The position numbers were made by a program, and so were the translations under genes. DNA of 64,000 nt, taken from NCBI RefSeq assembly GCF_000002235.5, contig NW_022145611.1, positions 8,314,242 to 8,378,241 of the forward strand, written 5' to 3'. This stretch comes from Strongylocentrotus purpuratus (Eukaryota > Echinodermata > Echinoidea > Camarodonta > Strongylocentrotidae). Of the stretch, positions 11,089 through 18,100 are shown one piece after another; position 1 is the first letter of the stretch, and every line of letters begins with the position of its first letter. The notes beneath the pieces were generated by a model. It saw only the letters and a program-made list of their open reading frames with translations, was not told where the DNA came from and ran no database searches.

Positions 11089-12480
11089 AAAAAAAAAAAA
11101 ATGATACTATCTAAATCAATTTCAATTTTTCCTAGTTTGTGCAAATACATAAAAAATGACCAATGCAACAAGATTAAATTTGGAAATGTTCTTCCCTTTT
11201 CAACCTTATTGGAAGAACATTGATCAACGCTTTTTAATTAAATTGATTTTTTTCTTCAGAGTTTGTGTAAACTCTATTTCAAGATTCAAGATTATTATAT
11301 TGGTCCATGCTTGCGAACATTACATAGAAATTTTGCTTCCAATGGCTTTTTTGACAGTGAAAAAATACAAATTAAAAAATACAAATATAAAAATACAAAT
11401 ATTTGGCTTCAGTCTCAACAATGTGGGTAGTTATAAAGTCAATATCATATCATTTTCTAATTCTTTGTGTGTGTATATGTGGGTTTGATTTGTTTTTTTC
11501 TTGATTATAATAAAAAAGCACAAATAGCTGCTATTCAATGAGTTCCTTCCAAATGCATTTATGCAAAATTTCCTTGGAGATTAAAAACAATTCCTTGAAT
11601 ATGTAAAGCTCATTTACTTCTTTTAATCTAAGTCACTTAAGTTTCTTTTAGAATCCAATTATTGTTGCCGTTTACCCAAACCTTGATAATCATGGAGGAC
11701 TCACCTGACTTGGTTTCTGACAGAGTCCCATGGCCATTGCGGCTGTTGGAATGAAGTTGTGCCTTCCTTGTCTTCTGTTTCAGGGGTTTCTTTCTCTGGA
11801 GATTCAGCGTCGGTGGACTGGGAGGCAAAGTCAATCTTGTGGGCCAATTTCGCCAAGTTTTCTGCCATAGACAGGGGCCTAGAGAAGATGCATAATGACA
11901 TTTCATCAGAAAGCATTACTTGATATTTTGATCACTGGAGCTCTTTTTGGATTTAAAACAAAAACATTTAGAACAAAATAATCTGAGTGATGCCAAAATT
12001 GGGCAAAAACAAGATTATTAAAAGATCAATAGAATTAATAATATCAAAATCTTTGAGAAGAAATAGGGTCTAGATCTAGATCTACACAATAACAATTAAC
12101 ATGACATTGACAAAACTATAAAAATATGTCCACAACATGTCTCCTTTAATATTGCAACTCATAGACAACATCTTCCTAATTAAATAATTTAAATGCATAG
12201 GCCTAGGGCCTAGAGGTCTAGCCTTAGGTCTACATTATTAATAACCAAAAATATAAAACTCAAAAGGCAATATATGGGACCGATATGATTAATTTGTTAA
12301 ACATATACATATGTGGTCAAGTGGTATTCTGTAAAATTCATACATCAGAGCAAAAATGAATAATTGTATTGAGTTGACAATGTCATACTTAGTATAAGTT
12401 TCCAATCCATCGAGCGAAATTTCTTGTACTTTATGCTCTTGTAGAGATTCCAGGCTGAGTTTCACGGAAGGTCCTGCCAT
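780..12480 (-). CDS. MED17: Mediator of RNA polymerase II transcription subunit 17
   Basis: MED17 is a scaffold subunit of the Mediator head module, which links activators to RNA polymerase II in the nucleus. Thirteen exons (12389-12480, 11705-11878, 10623-10773, 9441-9630, 8724-8885, 7865-7992, 6950-7081, 4873-5072, 4122-4178, 3507-3650, 2562-2676, 1789-1937, 780-1002) join in frame with GT-AG introns to give 638 residues; human MED17 is 651. Blocks that match the family include [17 protein letters not shown] (32-48), [11 protein letters not shown] (78-88), the [10 protein letters not shown] block at the end of exon 4, [20 protein letters not shown] in exon 6, [12 protein letters not shown] in exon 7, SIQTHWGAM in exon 10 and [17 protein letters not shown] at the C-terminus. 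The acidic linker after residue 48 ([14 protein letters not shown]) corresponds to the human acidic stretch. The start is fixed by agreement with the vertebrate N-terminus. The gene is head to head with TADA2B. Identification rests on remembered family sequences. Confidence 0.97.
1003..1788 (-). other. MED17 intron 12
   Basis: Holds one copy of the unclassified 200-bp repeat (1084-1281) and a G13 run (1522-1534). Nothing else is recognised. Confidence 0.7.
1084..1281. repeat. Unclassified dispersed repeat, copy 1
   Basis: About 200 bp closely similar to 9234-9432 in the same orientation. Shared landmarks are gagggattagacct, caggtggttatctcatcaaa, a ccatgggggatcaacgggta-like block and gcgcaagtagctaca. 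No coding frame, terminal inverted repeat or Pol III boxes were recognised, so the class is unknown. Confidence 0.85.
1789..1937 (-). CDS. MED17: MED17 exon 12
   Basis: Acceptor gttccag, donor AGAA|gtaagt. Encodes residues 516-564, starting [20 protein letters not shown] and ending [14 protein letters not shown], matching MSQHQVHAVQQLAKVMGW and NASAITVASPSG of human MED17. Confidence 0.96.
1938..2561 (-). other. MED17 intron 11
   Basis: Mostly AT-rich unique sequence, plus a degraded SINE at 2283-2490. Confidence 0.6.
2283..2490 (-). mobile_element. Degraded tRNA-derived SINE
   Basis: Carries the family landmarks tacccagttaacatctgggtggag, taatgtcttgccaaagaaca and, at the promoter end, a B-box-like aatttgaaccc (reverse complement gggttcaaatt). 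It has the same order of motifs as the fuller copy at 43434-43712. Confidence 0.7.
2562..2676 (-). CDS. MED17: MED17 exon 11
   Basis: Acceptor tttgtag, donor ATG|gtaagg. Encodes residues 478-515; [20 protein letters not shown] corresponds to the human RDGRVITLSYQEQELQDFL. Confidence 0.96.
2677..3506 (-). other. MED17 intron 10
   Basis: AT-rich. Contains the G-run repeat at 3202-3300 and nothing else recognised. Confidence 0.6.
3202..3300 (+). repeat. G-run dispersed repeat, copy 1
   Basis: Contains agagtttgatgt, a G12 run, cacatacatgt and cctggggaggggtctaaaaa in the same order as the reverse complement of 45545-45662. A second, inverted copy of one dispersed element of unknown class. Confidence 0.75.
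3507..3650 (-). CDS. MED17: MED17 exon 10
   Basis: Acceptor cgtgcag, donor CAG|gtaaat. Encodes residues 430-476, including [20 protein letters not shown] and then [10 protein letters not shown], matching the human [21 protein letters not shown] block. Confidence 0.96.
3651..4121 (-). other. MED17 intron 9
   Basis: AT-rich; nothing recognised. Confidence 0.5.
4122..4178 (-). CDS. MED17: MED17 exon 9
   Basis: Acceptor tttttcag, donor CAG|gtgaga. A 57-nt exon encoding residues 411-428, [18 protein letters not shown], matching the human LLEKIIKQAKHIFLRSR helix. Confidence 0.96.
4468..4733 (-). mobile_element. tRNA-derived SINE with tRNA-Val-like head
   Basis: On the minus strand the head reads ggctcagtcagtagagcg (A box), cctcaca (anticodon loop, anticodon CAC) and gggttcgaacccc (B box). 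A body of about 190 bp of non-tRNA sequence follows, with an ATT-repeat tail (4468-4488). The acceptor-stem halves do not pair, so it is a SINE and not a working tRNA gene. Confidence 0.8.
4734..4860 (-). mobile_element. Truncated tRNA-derived SINE next to another SINE
   Basis: Contains gattaatgccttgccaaagg and acattagtgcc followed by a decayed promoter end (ggatcgaaggc...aaccactcgactgtg). It is the same family as 9634-9900. The tail half is missing and is replaced by the SINE at 4468-4733, as if one inserted into the other. Confidence 0.7.
4873..5072 (-). CDS. MED17: MED17 exon 8
   Basis: Acceptor gtatag, donor AC|gtaagt. Encodes residues 344-409: the [14 protein letters not shown] helix matching the family's LEHNLHLLIREFHK, then a basic AKRRRMMSL patch. 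The acceptor has a weak polypyrimidine tract, so it is the least certain boundary of the gene, but frame and homology fit. Confidence 0.9.
5073..6949 (-). other. MED17 intron 7
   Basis: The longest MED17 intron (1.9 kb). AT-rich; I see no repeat family, exon or RNA gene in it. Confidence 0.5.
6950..7081 (-). CDS. MED17: MED17 exon 7
   Basis: Acceptor ttgacag, donor AAG|gtaagg. Encodes residues 300-343, phase 0 at both ends: [20 protein letters not shown] followed by [10 protein letters not shown]. Confidence 0.97.
7082..7864 (-). other. MED17 intron 6
   Basis: Contains a SINE tail fragment at 7112-7164 and otherwise AT-rich unique sequence. Confidence 0.55.
7112..7164 (+). mobile_element. 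SINE tail fragment
   Basis: ggtggtaagcgctttataag followed by TTTTTATTATTATTATTAT. Nearly identical to 35948-35996 and to the reverse complement of 55135-55185, so it is the 3' end of a dispersed SINE with an ATT tail. Confidence 0.7.
7865..7992 (-). CDS. MED17: MED17 exon 6
   Basis: Acceptor aaacag, donor CAG|gtagga. Encodes residues 258-299; [20 protein letters not shown] is one of the most conserved blocks of the protein. Confidence 0.97.
7993..8723 (-). other. MED17 intron 5
   Basis: Contains a partial SINE at 8530-8680; nothing else recognised. Confidence 0.5.
8530..8680 (-). mobile_element. Degraded partial SINE
   Basis: agtaccaattcacacctgta, caaatttagatatgtcttac, caaaggacaccagtacc and gggatttgaacac follow the order of motifs in the CTTGCCAAAGGACATTAGTGC SINE family, but much diverged. 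Confidence 0.6.
8724..8885 (-). CDS. MED17: MED17 exon 5
   Basis: Acceptor ttttag, donor GAAG|gtatgg. Encodes residues 204-256, with SGTFEV and [15 protein letters not shown] matching the family's GTFEVIK and QIPSDLEGSAYIKV. The acidic segment between them ([11 protein letters not shown]) is divergent. Confidence 0.96.
8886..9440 (-). other. MED17 intron 4
   Basis: The last 200 bp are the repeat at 9234-9432; the rest is AT-rich with nothing recognised. Confidence 0.55.
9234..9432. repeat. Unclassified dispersed repeat, copy 2
   Basis: Second copy of the repeat at 1084-1281, clearly alignable throughout. It ends about 9 bp from the exon 4 splice donor of MED17. Confidence 0.85.
9441..9630 (-). 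CDS. MED17: MED17 exon 4
   Basis: Acceptor attttag, donor ACAG|gtcagc. Encodes residues 140-202, with the helical [14 protein letters not shown] run followed by NNILGDLSF. The acceptor abuts the AAT tail of a SINE and the donor lies 9 bp from an unclassified repeat, so mobile DNA flanks both splice sites. Confidence 0.96.
9634..9900 (-). mobile_element. tRNA-derived SINE (CTTGCCAAAGG family)
   Basis: An AAT-repeat tail starts at 9634, directly against the exon 4 acceptor. It is followed by tttctatagcgccgtctat, agcgctccagcatttcaagg, cctcacctgggtcagtgtgg and taatgccttgccaaaggtca, then a decayed promoter end (ggggatcagaccc, aaccactt). It is in the same orientation as MED17. Confidence 0.8.
10257..10572. 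mobile_element. Palindromic MITE-like element with AGGG ends
   Basis: Left end aggggggtgtttcacaaaga then ttaactctaagttgaactta; right end is its reverse complement (taagttcaacttaaaatctt, tgtgaaacacccccc). Terminal inverted repeats are about 50-60 bp, the total is 316 bp, and there is no coding capacity. No clear target duplication was found. Confidence 0.75.
10623..10773 (-). CDS. MED17: MED17 exon 3
   Basis: Acceptor tttttag, donor AAG|gtaccc. Encodes residues 90-139, including [13 protein letters not shown] and the family signature MVLDPVS, ending EKKK. The donor lies about 50 bp from a palindromic repeat in the next intron. Confidence 0.96.
10845..10948. repeat. Two-copy 54-bp tandem repeat
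   Basis: atcaagttgct(a/g)cctctgta followed by ttatgggcagaacatt occurs twice in a row with few differences. Confidence 0.8.
10991..11100. repeat. Low-complexity C17 / A-rich / AAAT block
   Basis: Seventeen C residues, then about 30 A residues, then AAAT repeats alternating with more A runs. Confidence 0.9.
11705..11878 (-). CDS. MED17: MED17 exon 2
   Basis: Acceptor ctctag, donor CAG|gtgagt. Encodes residues 32-88: the [17 protein letters not shown] helix, a Glu/Thr-rich acidic linker and the conserved [10 protein letters not shown] motif. Confidence 0.96.
11879..12388 (-). other. MED17 intron 1
   Basis: AT-rich, with several ctagatct motifs near 12070; nothing recognised. Confidence 0.5.
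12389..12480 (-). CDS. MED17: MED17 exon 1
   Basis: Encodes residues 1-30 and two bases of K31, beginning [20 protein letters not shown] and ending GLETYT. The donor is AA|gtatga. The vertebrate protein has the same ISIES...VQE(I/V).LDGTETY pattern, which fixes the ATG at 12478-12480. Confidence 0.93.
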
Positions 12481-12586
12481 TTTGACTTTTTTTTTTGTCT
12501 GCTACATACAATGGTGCATTATGGGTTGAATGTCTGATGACGTCAGCTACGCCGGTGTGTGAGAATTCCCCGTCCGTCCCCAGAAA
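12481..12586. promoter_or_regulatory. Bidirectional MED17/TADA2B promoter
   Basis: Only 106 bp separate the two divergent start codons, so this stretch must hold both 5' UTRs and the shared core promoter. It has no TATA box. A perfect palindromic CRE, TGACGTCA, lies at 12538-12545. Both ATGs are embedded in AAAATGGC (gtcaaaATGGCAGG for MED17, cagaaaATGGCCGG for TADA2B), close to the YY1 consensus AANATGGCGGC. A T-run lies next to MED17. Transcription start sites cannot be placed from sequence alone. Confidence 0.85.
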
Positions 12587-12593
12587 ATGGCCG
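12587..12593 (+). CDS. TADA2B: TADA2B exon 1
   Basis: A 7-nt coding exon, ATGGCCG|gtgagt, that gives M, A and the first base of E3. Human TADA2B also begins MAE, which supports this tiny coding segment and phase-1 junction. Confidence 0.9.
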
Positions 12594-15122
12594 GTGAGTT
12601 GCCCACTTTATCGACTGTTTATTCGTGCTTTTACATGTTTTTATGTCGATTTATCCACTTTATTAACATCTTACATTATTTTACTTTCAGAGTGCCCCCC
12701 AAGATTGTACTGCAACTACTGCCAAGAGGAGTTAAAGTCCTTCAGCGTGAAATGTTGCGACTGCTCCGATGGCGAGACTTTCGATCTTTGTTTACAGGCG
12801 AGTATAAAAATAGCACAGCAAGTCGGCTGCTTACAGTTTCAAGGTCAACGTTATTAAAGCCTAATAAAACACTCATTTACATTAATCATCACTTTTTCTT
12901 AATAAACTAATACCTGGGAAAGTTTTGGGACGTTACTCCGACCTTATATTAGGGCTACATATTGAAGAGTCACAACGCCATTACACGTAACATGGTTTTG
13001 AATTAACGGTATTAGCTTGGACTGGTGTGTGTGAGATTCTCCCCCATCCGCCCAGGGCCTTATTTCAATACATGTGCGTACACTACACACAAACACATGC
13101 ACACAGTACAGATCATCGTTGTATGCGTACTGAAGCCAACGGGGGTCCGTTTTGGTATTCATTTCCTGTTACTGTTAGCTCTATGTACTGTCCATGCATG
13201 TTGTGCTGTACATTGTTCGATGTTCTATGAAGGGGCATGCATACTACAGTAAGGGACAATGGCTGTGCAGCAGTACCAGTGCATTGTATTTGTAGTTTAA
13301 CTGCTGCTACACATATTGCTAGGGCTCTCAAGCATTCAGTAATTCCCTTTGTCTCCTTTGTTCTATTTAAAGTACAGATTGGTAGAATCAAGCTTACTTT
13401 TAATGGCATTCTTCCTTGAAATTATTAAATTTCATTATTCCCCTTGACCTTCCACCTTTACAATAAATTATTTTTCTTCAAATTTATGCTGACTCCAAAA
13501 GTCCTATTCAACTTATGTTCTTATCTTTCATCTGCTATTAGCTCACTGATTGATTGTATTCATACATTTTTAATGGATTAATGAAATACATTTACATTTA
13601 TTTGATTTATTTGCGAATGAATACATTTAATACCATGATATTTACATGTTCAGAAGAAGAGAAAATATTGGTATAAAGGGGGCCAGATGATAGCCTCACC
13701 CCTAACAGCTTTAGAAATGAATTATTTTTTATATAAGTACAGTCATCTTCATAAGTATGCAGATGAGAAATTTGATAGCCTCCAGAAAATATGTCTTCAT
13801 TCCAGAAGTACAACATTCCACAAAAAGAGCAATGAATCATTGACTCGACACAACAATTTTCCAGCTGACTTGTATTCAAATAAAGAGTTGACAATTATCA
13901 AGCTTTTTCTATGGGTGGAAATATACTGTAGGTATCCTAAGGAATAACTTTAGAGTTTACACATCATACATGTACTAGGATGCATGTTGGGAATCGTTAC
14001 TCGTATTAAGGCATTCAACAAGTTGATGTACCAAAGAGATTTTAGTTATAAATTGAAGAATTAGTATGATAACAAAATCAGTTTCCATTCACGAACTGGA
14101 GTGGAATTGCCATTACCATCATTCTTGATAGGGATGGGAGAGAAATATTCTTAGTAGGGATTTACTTAAAGGAATACTCCAGATAAAGACGGTTGATAAA
14201 TTTAATTTATTATTTATCTTGGTACGAAGCAAGTAACCTCTTTTTATTAGTAGTACACTGGTTCTTAAAATGGTTCTAGATGTATTATGGCAATAATTCT
14301 TGTTTGAATTTGGTCTGTCCCCAGCCGTAAATATTTAAATATTGTATGATTGATATACATCTGTAAACAACCAATTACACACAACACACAAAAGCCTCAA
14401 TTTGTGAATATCCTTTTTATCTTATTTACAATACCTTTGTTAAATTTCCTACAGTGTTTTCGTGCTGGAGCTGAGATTGGTTGTCACAAGAGGGATCATG
14501 GATATCAAATAATGGTATGTCAGAACCTTTCATTGTATACACTACATTAACAAATATATTAATCTGTGTGGAATTCTAGCCAATGACATAACAATAGTTT
14601 TCTTTGATTTAATCTTGGGAAAAATTCCTGATGTTTGGTTTAACCGCATTTTAAAATAATAACGGTATCTATATTTATTTTCAGTTGTTCTTCTTAGATA
14701 GTAGAATTTGATGATTCAGTCATTGCTGTGTTGCAAAATACATTTTCTGCATAGCCAATCTGCATTCCGGAGTATATGTTGGACAGCTTTTATATCTTTA
14801 ACACATAGAGCCTAGTTGGAACATCTGTAGATTTTTATGTGAAAAACTAGTAGGCCTGTATTAAAATCATTTAAAACGACTGTTTGTGAAGAATGACCAT
14901 GTTTTGGTTGTGGCTTCTGTGGATTTAACCTTAGATGTGTGTACAGAGTTGGACTGATAAACATGTACATTAAAAAAAATTGTGTTTAAATGCCCTAGAC
15001 TTGCTGTGTGTTTTCAATACGTAGTAAATGATTGAAATGGGTCAGTGAGCATGAATAGAGTTAATCGTTTGCTTGAAGTAAACAACGTGCAGTGAGGGGG
15101 AGGGTCAGAGAGAAAGAGAGAA

Positions 15123-15154
<32 letters not shown>

Positions 15155-18100
15155 GGTAAATGATCTTCTACTCAAGGTAGCCAGTGGAGTGAACTGTATT
15201 TGTTAACACCCCTTCGCTCACTCATGCATTTACATATGATGTGTCATGAATGGCAACAATTGTGAAGTGTTTTATTTTGCTATTTATTTTGTGGTGAGCC
15301 ACAATTTGGGTTTTTTTGTTAGTTTTGTAGATCTGATTTTGGATTTTTTAAATATTTTTTTATGATGGGAATGTTTCGGGATGTAGAGGTGAACTGAGGA
15401 GATTATATTCAGAATGTAGATTTTATTTATTTTTTTTTTTAAACTGTGGGACATTGATCATTGGGCATGCATTCAGTTTTAAAGTGCACACACATTTTGT
15501 TACCTCAGGAAATAGGCTTGTTTGCTCAATTATGCAAGCTCATAAAGTATTATTCAAATGCATCAAAGATGTATATTTTGTCATAGAATATCAAATTGTT
15601 TCTAGTTTTTAACCACTAGCAGTTTGTTTTAAAAATGTTATAATCAAATTTGTTTGTTTCAGAAATTGTATGAAAATTACCAATGAAATTACAGTTATTG
15701 TACAATTAACTATGGAATATTGAAATGCAAATTATCAAATATTGTAATAAGAGAGAGAGAGAAAGAGAGAGAGGGGGGGGGGGTCAAACAAGCTCACAGC
15801 ATCATTTGGCATTACACCAAAGCATTTTCACAAAATGCAATAAAGCAATCACCAGTATTAATGCTAATTTTGTAGACGGAACTTCTCACACCATTACATG
15901 TACATGTCTCAATTGTCAATTTGCAAAGAACTCCATTATATGCATACATCGTGCATGATCAATTTATATGACAGTATCAGATTACACTAGGATGGGGTAT
16001 CATCAAGAGGAGATTTGCACTGGGAACAATAAGCTCACTACATCAATCACAGGAAATCTCAGCTCATAGTATTCATCATACTCCTGATATTCATGTATGG
16101 AGAGAGTGTAGTTGTTGAGTATGAGAGAGAGAGAGAGAGAGAGAAGGGGAAAGGGAGAAAGAGGGAAAGAAGAGAGAAGGAAAGAGGGATAAATAAGAGT
16201 AATGTAGAGAGGAAGAACTTTGGGAGAGAGAGAGAGAGAGGGCGGGGGGGGGGGAGGAAATATAGAATGAAATGGAGCATGGTAGACAAACAGCTGTTGG
16301 GTAAACAGTAACATTATTGACTCAAGCCTATCACAGTGTACATGATTAGAAAATCAGATGTTAGTAAACAACGTATCTAAAGAAAATAGAGTTAGAGAGA
16401 GGGAGAAAGAGAGAGAGAGAAAGACAGAGATGTCAAGGCACATACACAATTTAAGTTGTTTGGAAATATGAAACACATCTAGAATGGGATGATGTGTGAT
16501 GTGTAGATCAGGCAGGGAGAAGGCTTTTTTTTTACAAATCCATCTAATTAATGATCCATCTCGAAGCATGTTGATGCCTCTGGTGAACCACTCAGAGCCG
16601 TCCATGTGTTTGTGATCGTGTGCATAATTTGTATGCATTCTAAATTGGAACCTGGGAAGAAGTAAGCCGCCCACTCCATTCATATAGTACACGTATATGA
16701 GCCTTATGAGGGATCTGTGATCTTTTCATGACCATTATCACGATGTCCCCCTGCCGTGTGTATGAGTACAGAACGCCGGTATTAATTGATTTGCCTACTG
16801 TGGAGATATGAATGGCAATGTGCGTTGTATACATGATGTTGGAATATGAATGAAATGATTGGTTTTATTATACAGTAGGTGTGTGTACCATGAATAGAAT
16901 GTTAGAATATGTTGGAAACCACATGTACATTGTGTAGATCTATAGCTGGAAAATAACATTTTACATTCAATTCATTATTCATAAATCTATCTACATTTCT
17001 GATGTATGAGTATAATGTATAAGATTAAAACAATATGATTAATTTAAATATCATGTATAAAACCATAGTGCAGACGTGTAAAATTTGTATGCATACACAT
17101 TTACCTACCACTAATTCACTATGTAATAGAAGAATATGATGGCTACACTAAAAATAGAATTTATTGCAAATCGTCAAGAGACAAATTTATGTAAATGATC
17201 AAGTGTACATTCTTGTTTTGCACATCATAGTTCTTTTATGAAATATACATGTATAAGAAAATATATACATATGTGTAGTGTGTGCTACTGCCATGATCAA
17301 AACTTCTTTACAATTTAGGGCATTTCCGAGCAAAAGTAATTGTGCAATGTACTTTTGATGGATGTACCTGAAAAATTTCAAAATGAAGAATGGTATACCG
17401 ACAATTGTCGATTATGCCAACATTTAGATAAGCATACTTGACACCAAAATCAGTGTGTACAAAATTCAATCATCGGGTACTCGTAACTTATAATTATTCA
17501 TACATAAACATACAATTATCCTTAATATTAAAACATCCTTAATGCTAATACAGTATTTAATCAGGGGGGTGTTTCTCAAAGACTAAGATCAACTTTAAGT
17601 TGGACTTAAATATGGCAGGCCATTCATGCCACTGGTTGCTCTCACCATTATGATCTTTAGATAATATTTTTCCTTCAATAATGAATTATCAACAAAAATG
17701 TAAATTCTGTAGATTTGTGACCATGATTTGTAAATCCCTTGAGAGACCAATGCCAGTAAATGGTGAGATCAAACAGTGGCATGAACAGCCTGAAATAGTT
17801 AAGTCCAACTTAAAGTTGATCTTAGTCTTTTTGAGGCATCCCCCAGGGCTCCGCATTACCTTTTTAGGAAGGGGGTCCAGATTTCAGATTTTTAGAGTCT
17901 ATATATATATATGCATGAGCCCTATTTCGGGGGTTCAGACTTACATTTAGAGTGCCCATGTGTCCTTGGCGCCTTTATAGTGTCAAGCCCAGCACTAACG
18001 GTCAGAATAAAGTATTAGAATTCCGTTGAAGTTTTCTGTGCCTATTGGGTTTTTACAGACGTGTATCAATCAGATATGATTATTTACGTCTGGGACCGAC

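Larger units (their letters stand above)
10774..11704 (-). other. MED17 intron 2
   Basis: Contains a 54-bp tandem duplication (10845-10948) and a C17 plus A-rich low-complexity block (10991-11100). Confidence 0.6.

Noticed and set aside
12495-12857. An alternative TADA2B start at 12495 reading through intron 1
   Set aside because: The read-through peptide before ECPPRLY has no match, whereas ATG at 12587 plus splicing gives the family N-terminus MAE.
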